Below, in pieces: positions 17,879-27,232 of a stretch of DNA of 50,052 nucleotides (position 1 is the first letter of the stretch; each line of letters begins with the position of its first letter). The stretch comes from Campylobacterota bacterium. GTDB taxonomy: Bacteria; Campylobacterota; Campylobacteria; Campylobacterales; Nitratiruptoraceae. The notes beneath the pieces were generated by a model, which saw nothing but the letters and a program-made list of their open reading frames with translations, made no database searches and was not told where the DNA came from. The DNA lies in NCBI GenBank assembly GCA_015494715.1, contig WGAT01000035.1, positions 1-50,052 on the forward strand. The letters run 5' to 3'. The position numbers and the translations under genes are program-made.

Positions 17879-18499
17879 ATGAGACATCAATTACGATTTA
17901 CCGGTGTGGGTGGACAAGGTGTTTTGCTCGCAGGAGAGATCTTGGCGGCGGCCAAGATAAAAGCGGGCGGTTATGGCGTCAAGGCGGCGACATATACTTC
18001 TCAAGTACGAGGCGGTCCTACCAAGGTAGATATCATCTTAGATGACGAAGAGATCCTCTACCCTTATGCCAACGAGGGTGAGATCGAGTATATGCTCTCT
18101 ACCGCACAAGTGAGTTACAACCAATTCAAAGGTGGTGTGAAAGATGGGGGCATCATCGTCATCGAGCCAAACCTCGTTACTCCAACCGAGGAAGATATCC
18201 AAAAATGGGAGATGTTTGCCATTCCTATCATCTCCATCGCCAAAGAGGAAGTAGGAAACGTGGTGACCCAATCCGTAGTGGCTCTTGGCGTGACCATTGA
18301 GATGACGCAAGTATTGCCAAATGATCTAGTTTATGAGACGATGATCTCAAAAGTGCCTCCCAGATTTATCGAGCTCAATGAAAAAGCTTATGATCTTGGT
18401 GTCAAATATGCCAAAGAGGCTAAAGAGCGAGGAACTATTAAATCTATTGCGGATGTGGAAGCTATGAAAGCAAAAGATATCTGCGAAATGGTTAAATAG
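17879..18499 (+). CDS. oorC: 2-oxoglutarate:ferredoxin oxidoreductase gamma subunit
   Basis: OorC completes the four-subunit complex. The 206-aa product begins MRHQLRFTGVGGQGVLLAGE, with the glycine-rich loop typical of the gamma domain. It continues with TYTSQVRGGPTKVDIILDD and GNVVTQSVVALGVTIEMT. A TTG two codons upstream is possible, but the ATG at 17879 is better spaced (8 bases) from AAAGGA (17865-17870). This is the last protein gene of the rTCA block; the rnpB promoter follows at once. Confidence 0.95.
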   Translation: MRHQLRFTGVGGQGVLLAGEILAAAKIKAGGYGVKAATYTSQVRGGPTKVDIILDDEEILYPYANEGEIEYMLSTAQVSYNQFKGGVKDGGIIVIEPNLVTPTEEDIQKWEMFAIPIISIAKEEVGNVVTQSVVALGVTIEMTQVLPNDLVYETMISKVPPRFIELNEKAYDLGVKYAKEAKERGTIKSIADVEAMKAKDICEMVK

Positions 18500-18504
18500 A
18501 GGAC

Positions 18505-18533
18505 TTGAGTTTCAGGGAAATTTAAGCTATAAT
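18505..18533 (+). promoter_or_regulatory. rnpB promoter
   Basis: TTGAGT (18505-18510), a 17-base spacer and TATAAT (18528-18533) with an upstream GC form a strong sigma-70 promoter. Transcription would start near 18540, at the 5' side of helix P1. It begins only 5 bases after the oorC stop codon. Confidence 0.65.
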
Positions 18534-18536
18534 TGT

Positions 18537-18880
18537 GCCGGCGCAGCGGATAGCAGCTTGGCCAAGGCCAAGAGGAAAGTCCGAGCTGCAGTGAGGCAGG
18601 GTTCCACCTAACCGGTGGCCAGCGAGCCTTTTGGGCGAAGCTGAGGGAAAGTGCAACAGAAAAGAGACCGCCGATGGCCGCAAGGCACAGGCAAGGGTGA
18701 AAAGGTGAGGCAAGAGCTCACCGCCTCTTTGGCGACAAAGAGGGCAGTGTAAACCCAACCCGCAGCAAGTCGCACCAGGTTGGAGCCTCACACTTCGAGT
18801 GCGACGCTAGAGCTCTATGGTGACATAGAGCGTAGATAAATTGCTATCCACGACAGAACTCGGCTTACAGCTGCGCCGAG
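18537..18880 (+). ncRNA. rnpB: RNase P RNA (bacterial type A)
   Basis: RNase P RNA is the catalytic part of the enzyme that trims the 5' ends of tRNA precursors. Hallmarks seen in order are GAGGAAAGTCCGAGC (conserved region I), ACAGAAAAGAGACCGCC, GGCAAGGGTGAAAAGGTG, TGTAAACCC, and the closing ATAAATTGCTATCCACGACA followed by GAACTCGGCTTACA. Helix P1 forms between GGCGCAGC (18540-18547) and GCTGCGCC (18870-18877). That fixes the ends within a few bases and gives about 344 nt. Its 3' end overlaps, antisense, the last codons of the dUTPase gene. Confidence 0.95.
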
Positions 18881-19554
18881 CTACAATCTTTATATCTTAT
18901 GAGCAGTTTTGCTTTAAGCTGATTAAAACTTATATTTGGGTTTTCTTCCAAGATCTTTTGCATCACTTCATTGTCCTCTTTGCCATTCCAGATCTTTTGA
19001 TAGGACCCCTCTTTGTAGCCGTGCTCTTGCCGAAATTGATTGAGAGCGTTTTTGCCAATATAGAGGCGATAGAGCTCATCAAACGACAGCCCTACTGCGT
19101 CACAGGCCTTGAAAAACTGTTCCATTAAAGACTCTTGTAGTATCTCGCTATCGTTTTTGACCAATGAGAGCGCCATCAACTCCTCGAAAATATCCAGATA
19201 CTCATCCACTTTATCGTTTTGCCACTGGGTAATTTTGATATCACTTTTGACATTTTTGAGGTTATCGACCATTCTAGCCGCCTCATCCAAGGAATTGTGC
19301 TGTAAAAGATAGCTCATCACGAAATGCCAGATGTCGACAAGCTCTATTTTTGCATTTTTAAAGTTTGGTTTGGCGTCGATACTCTTCCAGTGCTTCCAAG
19401 GAAAGGAGTCGATCAGTTCGGCCGTCTCCATCGTAATGCAGCGCTTCCAGTTGATCACTTTGCCGTTTTTCGTCCTGCCCTCTCGCCAGTTTGGGCCGTT
19501 GGTATCGGTGTTGAGCTCATTTTGGAGCTGTAACATCTCGTAGATTTTCTCCAT
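18865..19554 (-). CDS. dut: Dimeric dUTP diphosphatase (all-alpha, Campylobacter type)
   Basis: This enzyme hydrolyses dUTP to dUMP, keeping uracil out of DNA. The 229-aa product is of the all-alpha MazG-like dimeric dUTPase family rather than the trimeric type. The metal-binding helices are visible as TMETAELIDSFPWKHWKS and NAKIELVDIWHFVMSY. NGPNWREGRTKNGKVINWKR at the N-terminus fits the Campylobacterota proteins. It begins at the valS stop region (one-base overlap) and ends inside the 3' end of rnpB. It is therefore co-transcribed with valS. Confidence 0.9.
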   Translation of the reverse strand: MEKIYEMLQLQNELNTDTNGPNWREGRTKNGKVINWKRCITMETAELIDSFPWKHWKSIDAKPNFKNAKIELVDIWHFVMSYLLQHNSLDEAARMVDNLKNVKSDIKITQWQNDKVDEYLDIFEELMALSLVKNDSEILQESLMEQFFKACDAVGLSFDELYRLYIGKNALNQFRQEHGYKEGSYQKIWNGKEDNEVMQKILEENPNISFNQLKAKLLIRYKDCSSAQL

Positions 19555-22166
19555 TATCCCAGCCTTGCCAATTCTTCTTCAATCTTGGCTAATTTCTCTT
19601 TGGTCTCTTGGAAAGCTTTTTTATTCTGTTCTACCACCTCTTGGGGAGCATTTTTGACAAAATTCTCGTTACCAAGCATCTTTTGCAGTTTCATCATCTC
19701 TTTTTCCAGTTTTGTTTTTTGTTTGGTGAGGCGGTTTTTTATTGGGCTCAGATCAATGCCCTCAAGTGGTATGAAGACCTCCATTTTTTCACCGATATCG
19801 GCTACCGCTTTTTCGATAGGCTCTTTGGTGGTCTCAATTTTCTCTACTTTGGCCAATTTTTGGATGTAGCTTTTGGCCGCTTCGTCAAGATGGGCTTTGA
19901 CATATGCCAAAGGGATCTTTTTGTTGGCCATATCGATAAGGGCTTTGGCTCGGCGCAAAGTCACTACCGCATCGATGATAGTAGCAAATTTCTCCTCTAT
20001 CTCTTCATCAATGGGTTGTGCTTGAGGATAGGGCTGGATCATGATCGATTCATTCTCTTCCAAGCTCGATCCGCTCAGCTCTTGGTAAAGGTATTCGGTA
20101 ATAAAAGGCATAAAAGGGTGCAAAAGTTTCATCGACTCTTTAAAGATAGCTCCTAGTTCTGGGATACTCGCTTTGTTGGCTTTGGAGAGCTCGATCCCCC
20201 AGTCGCAAAACTCTCCCCACAAAAATCGATAAAGGGTGGTGGCCGCGTCGTTGAAGCGATAGGAGTCGAGATTATGCCGCATCTCTTTGGTCGCTTGGTC
20301 AAAACGGCTTTTGATATAGCGCCCTAGATCGGTAGTGATCTGGATGTTGGCCAAATCCTCAAAATGATCTTGGTGCATTTGCAAAAATCTGGCGGCATTG
20401 TAGAGCTTGTTGGTGAAGTTGCGATAGAGCTCTAGCCGATCTTTTGATAGTTTGATATCTCTTCCTTGGACGGCGAGGGCTGCGAGAGTGAAGCGCAAAG
20501 CATCGGCGCTGTACTCTTTGATCGTATCGATCGGATCGATCACGTTGCCTCTGGATTTGCTCATCTTTTGACCATATTCGTCCCGTACGAGGGCGTGCAA
20601 ATAGACATCTTTGAATGGAAGTTGATGCAAGAAATGCTCACCCATCATCATCATCCGAGCCACCCAGAAAAAGAGGATGTCAAATCCGGTGATGAGCAGA
20701 TCGTTGGGGTAGAATTTTTCCAAGTCCTCCTCGTTCCATTTGATGCCTTTGCCCCAATCGCCATTGCCCCAGCCAAGAGTGGAAAATGGCCAAAGAGCCG
20801 AGCTAAACCAGGTATCGAGGACATCGGGGTCTTGGTAGATATCTGTGCTGCCACATTTTGGACATTTGCTCTCTTTTTCTTGCTTGCTTGCCCACTCGTT
20901 GCCGCAACTCTTGCAGTACCACACGGGAATTCGGTGTCCCCACCATAGCTGTCTGGAGATACACCAGTCTCTTAGCTCACGCATCCAAGCGTTAAAGTTG
21001 TTGAGCCATTGGGGCGGATAGAATTTAGTCTCTCCCGCATTGACTTTTCGTACGGCCTCTTTGGCGATATCGGCCTTGACAAACCACTGGGGAGAGATAT
21101 AGGGCTCTACCACGTTGCCGCAGCGGTAGCAGTGACCCACTTGATGGATATGGGGCTCGATTCTTTCGATAAATCCTTTCTCTTCCAGTCGCTCGACCAC
21201 CTTTTGTCTAGCTTCCAAACGCTCCATCCCGGCAAATTCGCTGGCCTCTTCGTTTAAAATCCCCTTTTCATCGAAAATAGTGATAAAGGGCAGATTGTGC
21301 CGTTTGCCTACTTCATAGTCGTTGGGATCGTGGGCTGGGGTGACTTTGACCGCTCCCGTACCAAACTCCATATCCACATGCTCATCGGCGATGATAGGTA
21401 TTTCTCTGTCGATTAGCGGCAGACGCACCTTTTTGCCAATGAGGTGTTTGTAGCGCTCATCATCTGGATTGACCATCACGGCGGTATCGCCAAAATAGGT
21501 CTCGGGTCTGGTGGTGGCTACTACGAGATATTCCTCGCTTCCAACAATGGGGTACTTGATATGGTAAAGGGCGCCCTCTTTCTCTTCATACTCTACCTCA
21601 ATATCGCTCAGTGCCCCGTCGTGGGTACACCAGTTGACCAGATAATTGCCTTTAACGATGAGTCCCTCGTCATAGAGGCGTACGAAAGCTTCTCGTACGG
21701 CGTTTTTGAGTCCCTCATCCATCGTAAAGCGCTCCCTACTCCAGGCAGGACTCACGCCTAATAGACGCAGCTGCGTAACGATGGCGTTGCCAGACTCTTC
21801 CTTCCATTGCCATACATACTCCAAAAATTTCTCTCTGCCGATATCCTCTTTTTTGATCCCTTTGGCCAAAAGCTGCTTTTCCACAACGTTTTGGGTAGCG
21901 ATACCGGCATGATCGGTACCCGGCTGCCACAAGGTTTCATACCCATCCATCCGTTTGTAACGCACCATGATATCTTGGAGGGTAAAGGTGAGGGCATGAC
22001 CGATATGGAGTCGTCCCGTCACATTTGGAGGTGGCATCATGATACAAAAAGTTTCGCCTTTTTGGATCTTTTTGTTGCCATCAATCTCGAAATATCCTCG
22101 GCTCTCCCAGATTTGGTAAAATTGCTGCTCTATTTTTTGGGGATTGTACTTGGTCGTCTCGCTCAT
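19554..22166 (-). CDS. valS: Valyl-tRNA synthetase
   Basis: ValS charges tRNA-Val. The 870-aa product has the class I signatures PPPNVTGRLHIGHALTF (HIGH) and GQKMSKSRGNVIDP (KMSKS). The editing domain includes TTRPETYFGDTAVMVNP. A four-cysteine insert, CKSCGNEW with KCPKCGS, is likely zinc-binding. An anticodon-binding domain and a C-terminal coiled-coil arm (about 800-870, rich in Lys and Glu) follow. It diverges from the helicase gene across about 70 bases. Confidence 0.97.
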   Translation of the reverse strand: MSETTKYNPQKIEQQFYQIWESRGYFEIDGNKKIQKGETFCIMMPPPNVTGRLHIGHALTFTLQDIMVRYKRMDGYETLWQPGTDHAGIATQNVVEKQLLAKGIKKEDIGREKFLEYVWQWKEESGNAIVTQLRLLGVSPAWSRERFTMDEGLKNAVREAFVRLYDEGLIVKGNYLVNWCTHDGALSDIEVEYEEKEGALYHIKYPIVGSEEYLVVATTRPETYFGDTAVMVNPDDERYKHLIGKKVRLPLIDREIPIIADEHVDMEFGTGAVKVTPAHDPNDYEVGKRHNLPFITIFDEKGILNEEASEFAGMERLEARQKVVERLEEKGFIERIEPHIHQVGHCYRCGNVVEPYISPQWFVKADIAKEAVRKVNAGETKFYPPQWLNNFNAWMRELRDWCISRQLWWGHRIPVWYCKSCGNEWASKQEKESKCPKCGSTDIYQDPDVLDTWFSSALWPFSTLGWGNGDWGKGIKWNEEDLEKFYPNDLLITGFDILFFWVARMMMMGEHFLHQLPFKDVYLHALVRDEYGQKMSKSRGNVIDPIDTIKEYSADALRFTLAALAVQGRDIKLSKDRLELYRNFTNKLYNAARFLQMHQDHFEDLANIQITTDLGRYIKSRFDQATKEMRHNLDSYRFNDAATTLYRFLWGEFCDWGIELSKANKASIPELGAIFKESMKLLHPFMPFITEYLYQELSGSSLEENESIMIQPYPQAQPIDEEIEEKFATIIDAVVTLRRAKALIDMANKKIPLAYVKAHLDEAAKSYIQKLAKVEKIETTKEPIEKAVADIGEKMEVFIPLEGIDLSPIKNRLTKQKTKLEKEMMKLQKMLGNENFVKNAPQEVVEQNKKAFQETKEKLAKIEEELARLG

Positions 22167-22236
22167 TTAAGTAGCCTTTAAGCAAAAAATTTTGCCCAAT
22201 TGTACCAAAAAATTACCCCATACTCCAAGGAGACCG

Positions 22237-24246
22237 ATGCTATCGTCACTCAATCCAGAGCAGCTCCAAGCTGCCACCGCCCCTTTTGGACATAATCTTG
22301 TCATTGCAAGTGCCGGGACGGGTAAAACTTCTACCATTGTAGCGAGGATATCTTATCTTTTAGAGCGAGGAGTGCAGCCTCAAGAGATATTGTTGCTCAC
22401 TTTTACTAACAAAGCGGCTCAAGAGATGATAGGGCGAATACAGAGCCGCTTTGGAAGTTTGGCCAAAAAGATAGAGGCGGGGACATTCCATGCGGTTAGT
22501 TACCGATGGCTCAAAGCTATCGATCCAAAGCTGGTTCTTAAACAGCCAAAGGAGCTAAAACTTTTGTTTAAAAGTATTTACGAGCGCAGAGACTTGAGCC
22601 ATTTTGAGACAAAAGCTTTTGCCGCTTCGACGCTTTTTGATCTTTACTCTTTGTACCAAAACGCCCAGATGGAGCAAGGATTTGGAGCTTGGATGCGAAA
22701 AAAATATCCAGAGCATGAGGAACTCGTTCCTATTTATGAGGATATCACATTAGAGTTTGAGGAGCTAAAAAGCGAATATGGATTTTTGAGCTTCAACGAT
22801 CTTTTACTCAAAGTTATCGAGTACAAAGAGCGATTGCCACATTTTACAGAAGTACTGGTGGATGAATACCAAGATACCAATAATCTACAGGGGCGATTTT
22901 TAGAGGCGCTGCACTACAACTCTTTGTTTTGTGTAGGAGATTACGATCAGAGTATCTATGCGTTTAACGGAGCCAATATCGATATTATCGCTAGCTTTCA
23001 TTACCGATACCCAGATGCAAGGATCTTTAATCTGAGCAAAAACTATCGATCCACAAAGTATATCCTCGATCTTGCCAATAGGGTGATTGCATACAATGAG
23101 CGTATCTATCCCAAAAAATTGGAGGTAATGAATCAAAAAAAGGCGGTGCCTCCAAAGCTACTGGCCTTTTTTGATCTGTATGAGCAGTATGAAAAGATTG
23201 CTAGGCTCATCAAGCTCTCTTCGACCCCAAAAGATCAAATCGCCGTTATATTTCGCAATAATGCCAGTGCCGATGGGATAGAGGCGGCTTTGCGAGATCA
23301 AGGTCTTTCGTGCAAACGAAAAGGAGGGCAGAGTCTTTTTGATATGAAAGAGATCAAAGCTTTATTTGATCTGCTCTCTTTGCTCCTCAACCCCAAGGAT
23401 CTTTTGAGCTTTATCCATATTTTTGAATATGCAAAGGGGATTGGAGCCAATAGTGCCAAAGAGCTGTATGAGGCGTTGATACGATGTGGCGAGGGGGATA
23501 TGGTACGCGGAGTGCAAGAGCCAAAAGATATCAAAAATCCCTTTGCAAAAAAGGAGAGAAGTTATCAGCTAGCCCTCTTTGAAGATACCCTTCAACCAGC
23601 GAGCAAAAGCCGCTTTAGCCATTTGGCTATCGATGAGCGTATCAAAGCCCATCCTCTGCTTACCTATCCCAGAATGAGCGAAGATGCAGTACTCTTTTTG
23701 GAAGATTTGCGAGTATTACAAAAAAAATTTCGGCGTATTAAACGGCCAAGACAGGCGATAGAGGCATTAAGAGGCTCTTTTATTTTAAAGTATATTAAAA
23801 AGATTTTAGCCAAAAATAGAGCGAAGCGAAAAGATGGTTCGATAGACAAGGAGCGGTATTATCAAACAATAGAGCGTATAGAGCGGCGTTTTGCTCTCAT
23901 AGCCCATTTGGCTCATAATTATGATGATCTGTATCGTTTCTATAATGCGATGGTATTGGGCGGCAGCGAGATGAGTCAAGGTGAGGGAGTCAATCTCCTT
24001 ACCGTCCATGCTAGTAAAGGACTTGAGTTTAGCGAGGTGTATGTGGTGGATTTGATGGAGGGGCGTTTTCCAAATCTTAGGCTTGTCTCAAAAGGGGGCT
24101 CCATTGAAGAGGAGCGCAGACTCTTTTATGTGGCCGTTACGAGGGCTAAAGAGCTTTTGTATCTTAGCTATGCCAAATATGATCGAGTCAAAAAGCAAGA
24201 GTTTTTGCCCAGCCGTTTTTTGCAAGAGGCCGGACTCTTGCCCTAA
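22237..24246 (+). CDS. UvrD/Rep-family (SF1A) ATP-dependent DNA helicase
   Basis: The 669-aa product is a 3'-5' helicase of the UvrD/Rep/PcrA family acting in DNA repair or replication restart. Motifs in order are Q-motif LNPEQLQAA, Walker A ASAGTGKTSTIVARI, LLTFTNKAAQEM (Ia), LVDEYQDTNNLQ (II), VGDYDQSIYAFNGA (III), LSKNYRSTKYI (IV), VNLLTVHASKGLEF (V) and RLFYVAVTRAKELLYL (VI). The frame stays open to a TTG at 22192. The ATG at 22237 has CAAGGAGA just before it and starts at the usual MLSSLNPEQ. The 3' end overlaps the convergent mshG by four bases. Which paralogue it is (UvrD, Rep or PcrA) cannot be settled. Confidence 0.9.
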   Translation: MLSSLNPEQLQAATAPFGHNLVIASAGTGKTSTIVARISYLLERGVQPQEILLLTFTNKAAQEMIGRIQSRFGSLAKKIEAGTFHAVSYRWLKAIDPKLVLKQPKELKLLFKSIYERRDLSHFETKAFAASTLFDLYSLYQNAQMEQGFGAWMRKKYPEHEELVPIYEDITLEFEELKSEYGFLSFNDLLLKVIEYKERLPHFTEVLVDEYQDTNNLQGRFLEALHYNSLFCVGDYDQSIYAFNGANIDIIASFHYRYPDARIFNLSKNYRSTKYILDLANRVIAYNERIYPKKLEVMNQKKAVPPKLLAFFDLYEQYEKIARLIKLSSTPKDQIAVIFRNNASADGIEAALRDQGLSCKRKGGQSLFDMKEIKALFDLLSLLLNPKDLLSFIHIFEYAKGIGANSAKELYEALIRCGEGDMVRGVQEPKDIKNPFAKKERSYQLALFEDTLQPASKSRFSHLAIDERIKAHPLLTYPRMSEDAVLFLEDLRVLQKKFRRIKRPRQAIEALRGSFILKYIKKILAKNRAKRKDGSIDKERYYQTIERIERRFALIAHLAHNYDDLYRFYNAMVLGGSEMSQGEGVNLLTVHASKGLEFSEVYVVDLMEGRFPNLRLVSKGGSIEEERRLFYVAVTRAKELLYLSYAKYDRVKKQEFLPSRFLQEAGLLP

Positions 24247-25484
24247 TGGCCTTGGACCACTTTGGCCATATCCCACATCGGTAAAAATATGCCAAGAGCC
24301 AAGAGCAGTACCAAGCCGGCTATGATAGCGAGCATAATGGGCTCGATGTAGCTGGAGAGATTGTCTAAGATGTTGTCAAATTTCATTCCGTAATACTCGG
24401 TGATCTTTTCGATCATCGCATCAAGCTGCCCGCTTGCCTCGCCGGCCGCTAACATCTGCAAAATCATACTTTCAAAAAGTTTTGTCTCGGCAAAAGCTTC
24501 TTCGATGGATGAACCCTTTTCGACCATCGTCTTGACCGTGGCAAGTTTCTCTTTGATCACGCTATTTTCGACCATATTGATGGCGTTGTCTAGACCATCG
24601 ATAATGGGTATGCCCGCTTTTGTCAGTTCGGAAAAGACCATCATAAAGCGATTGAGTTGGGCGTAGTAGATGATATCTTTGAGCAAATAGGTGTGTAAAA
24701 AGAGTGCGTCAAGGCTATATTTGAAGTTTTTATTGGTACGATAAAGATAGACGGAGATGATGATCGTAAGCGTGAGTCCTAGTAGGATATAGAGCCCATA
24801 TGTGTTAAAAGCGTGTTCGAGCCAAAGAAGAATTTTTGTGGGCAGTGGAAGTTCAGCGTGAAATTTGGCAAAGATCGATTTAAATTTTGGCACCACATAT
24901 GTAATGAGGATAGTAAAAGCGATGCCCATGGCTGTTAGAGTGATGAGAGGATAGCGGATTGCTTTTTTGAATTTACGCACATTCTCGTCAATTTTTTCTA
25001 AAATATCGGCGAGCGTGAAGAGGGCGTGGGACATGTCCCCCGTCTGTTCGCCTAGGCGGATCATCGTAATGGTCAAAGAGCCAAGCTGTGGCCTATATTT
25101 TTCTAAAGACTTAGAGAAGCTAATACCTGCGTTGATGCTTTCGGCCAGATCGCTCAAGATGACTTTAAGCTGCTGATTTGTAGTATGGTTGGCTATTTCC
25201 GTGAGGCTGTCGTGGATTGGAATTCCAGCGTTGGCCATGACGGCGAGCTGGCGAATGGCGGCGATGAGGTCTCGGCGTTTGATTTTGCCCTTGCGTAGAT
25301 TTTGGAGCTGTTTTTGGATCTCTTTTAAATGCTCTTCTAGTGGAGGAGAGGTCTCTTCTATTTTGAGGATAATGCCGTTGGTTTTGAGTTTGGCCTTTTT
25401 GAGAGCCTCTTTTTTATTCTCCGACTTCACAAGAATATAATCTTTTTTTCCTTTACTCAGTACTTTGACATTGTAGTATCGCAT
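24243..25484 (-). CDS. mshG: MshG-like / GspF-family inner-membrane platform protein
   Basis: GspF/PilC proteins form the inner-membrane platform on which the extension ATPase acts. The 413-aa product has two T2SSF domains. The first contains QLAVMANAGIPIHDSL and RLGEQTGDMSHALFTLADIL, and the second contains FSELTKAGIPIIDGLDNA and LAAGEASGQLDAMIEKITEYY. Three membrane segments lie near 170-195, 220-242 and 380-405. It directly follows mshE (one-base overlap) and is the last gene of the pilus operon. In Vibrio the pilin genes would follow; here there is a convergent helicase. Confidence 0.88.
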   Translation of the reverse strand: MRYYNVKVLSKGKKDYILVKSENKKEALKKAKLKTNGIILKIEETSPPLEEHLKEIQKQLQNLRKGKIKRRDLIAAIRQLAVMANAGIPIHDSLTEIANHTTNQQLKVILSDLAESINAGISFSKSLEKYRPQLGSLTITMIRLGEQTGDMSHALFTLADILEKIDENVRKFKKAIRYPLITLTAMGIAFTILITYVVPKFKSIFAKFHAELPLPTKILLWLEHAFNTYGLYILLGLTLTIIISVYLYRTNKNFKYSLDALFLHTYLLKDIIYYAQLNRFMMVFSELTKAGIPIIDGLDNAINMVENSVIKEKLATVKTMVEKGSSIEEAFAETKLFESMILQMLAAGEASGQLDAMIEKITEYYGMKFDNILDNLSSYIEPIMLAIIAGLVLLLALGIFLPMWDMAKVVQGH

Positions 25485-27226
25485 TACAACCTCGTTACGC
25501 GCAATACTTCATCGATAGTGGTAGAGCCTTGGATCGCTTTGACTATGCCATCATAGATCATCGGTTTGAAGCCTTTTTTTGTGGCGGCGTTAAAGATGGC
25601 CTCTTTGCTCTCCTCTTTTGCTATCATACGAGAGATATCCTCGTCCACGTTGAGTACCTCGCATATCATCTCTCGTCCACTGTATCCGGTAAAATCGCAA
25701 TGTTTGCACCCTTTGCCTTTGAAAAATCTGTAGTTTGGAGGTAAATACCCTTTAATCTCTTCTAATACTTTTGGTTCTAGCTCTGTTTGGGTTTTGCAAT
25801 GTGGGCAGATACGGCGTACCAGCCGTTGAGCTTCTATGGCGATCAGAGCCCCGCTTACCAAATAAGGTTCAATGCCCATATCGATCATTCGGTTGATGGC
25901 GCTGATGGCGTCGTTGGTATGGAGAGTGGAGAGGACGAGGTGGCCAGTAAGAGCGGCTTGGGTGGCGATACGCATCGTCTCTTGATCACGAATCTCACCG
26001 ATCATGACGATATCTGGGTCTTGACGAAGAATGGAGCGCAGAGCAGAGGCGAAAGTAAATCCGATTTTTGGATTGACTTGGGCTTGTTGTACGAGATTGA
26101 TTTTATACTCTACCGGATCTTCGACGGTAATGATCTTTTTTTCTACGCTTCTTAGCATATTAAGAGCGCCGTACAAAGTAGTTGATTTACCGCTTCCAGT
26201 GGGGCCCGTGACCAAGATGATCCCATATGGGGTTTTAAGGGCCTTGGTAAAAATTTCAAAATTATATTTACTCATTCCCGCTTCTTCAAGCGGGATCATC
26301 GCTTTTGTCTTGTCTAAGATCCGCATAACGATGGATTCTCCAAAGACGATAGGCAGTGTGGAGATACGAAAGTCATACTCTTTGCCTATAATAACTTCTG
26401 AGAAGCGTCCGTCTTGGGGTTTCCTCTTCTCAGCGATATCAAGATTGGCCAAAAGTTTGAGTCTAGAGGACAGAGGTGGGTAGATATCCTTATCGAAAAT
26501 GAACTTTTCAGTGAGCAGCCCATCGATTCTGGCTCGGACGACGCAGTTGTTTTCGGTGGGCTCGATATGGATATCACTGGCACGAGAGAGGATACAAGAC
26601 TTAAGGATTGCCTCAATAAGTTTTAAAATAGCGCTTGACTCTTCTAACTCCTCTTTATCCCCTATGCCGTTTTGTAAGTCTCTTCTGATTTCATCGATAT
26701 ACTCTTTGATGTTTTCATTTAATTCTAATTTATTGAGAAAATTATCTATTTGGTGCTGTTGTGCCAAAACAAGTTTAATCGGTTTTTTGGGAAAAAGACG
26801 TTGGAGAGCGTCTTGCGCTCCGATATCGAGGGGATCGGCAATCGCTACGATAAGCGATAGGTCGCTCTCTTTTACAGGTATGGCGTGATATTTTTTGAGT
26901 TGGTTGAGAGGGATTTTGGAAGCGACTTTTAAGTTGATGTCATAAGAGTCTAAATCGATGTACTCTATACCAAGATTTTTGGCAAAAGATTCGAGGGCTT
27001 TTTCTTGAATGGTGCCAGAGAGTTCTTGTAGGTCTTGAGGGAGAAGCTCCCCGTGTCTGAGACCTTTTGCCAAAATTTGGACTATCTGCTCTTCAGAGAA
27101 GATTTTTTGATTGATCAAGGAGTAGATGGCCTGTTTGGGTGAAGTACTTTCCTTTTGGATCTGTTGTAGTTGAGCCACCTGATTAAGGGGGAGGTGGCGA
27201 AGAATAAAATTTAATATTTTGTCCAT
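25484..27226 (-). CDS. mshE: MshE-like / GspE-family extension ATPase
   Basis: This hexameric ATPase powers assembly of the pilus or pseudopilus. The 580-aa product has an N-terminal MshEN/T2SSE_N region (1-170) and the ATPase core with Walker A VTGPTGSGKSTTLYGAL. The Asp box ILRQDPDIVMIGEIRDQET, the His box TGHLVLSTLHTNDA and the four-cysteine zinc motif (CPHCKTQ, about residue 480, with CKHCDFTGYSG) are all visible. The N-terminal region does not show the usual RLG-containing c-di-GMP motifs of MshE. It follows a gene for a small secreted protein and precedes mshG. Confidence 0.9.
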   Translation of the reverse strand: MDKILNFILRHLPLNQVAQLQQIQKESTSPKQAIYSLINQKIFSEEQIVQILAKGLRHGELLPQDLQELSGTIQEKALESFAKNLGIEYIDLDSYDINLKVASKIPLNQLKKYHAIPVKESDLSLIVAIADPLDIGAQDALQRLFPKKPIKLVLAQQHQIDNFLNKLELNENIKEYIDEIRRDLQNGIGDKEELEESSAILKLIEAILKSCILSRASDIHIEPTENNCVVRARIDGLLTEKFIFDKDIYPPLSSRLKLLANLDIAEKRKPQDGRFSEVIIGKEYDFRISTLPIVFGESIVMRILDKTKAMIPLEEAGMSKYNFEIFTKALKTPYGIILVTGPTGSGKSTTLYGALNMLRSVEKKIITVEDPVEYKINLVQQAQVNPKIGFTFASALRSILRQDPDIVMIGEIRDQETMRIATQAALTGHLVLSTLHTNDAISAINRMIDMGIEPYLVSGALIAIEAQRLVRRICPHCKTQTELEPKVLEEIKGYLPPNYRFFKGKGCKHCDFTGYSGREMICEVLNVDEDISRMIAKEESKEAIFNAATKKGFKPMIYDGIVKAIQGSTTIDEVLRVTRL

Positions 27227-27232
27227 TTTGAT

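Noticed and set aside
19608-20156. Plus-strand open frame of 182 codons inside valS
   Set aside because: It lies fully antisense to a conserved part of ValS, has no ribosome site, and its product is rich in Phe and His as expected of a shadow frame.
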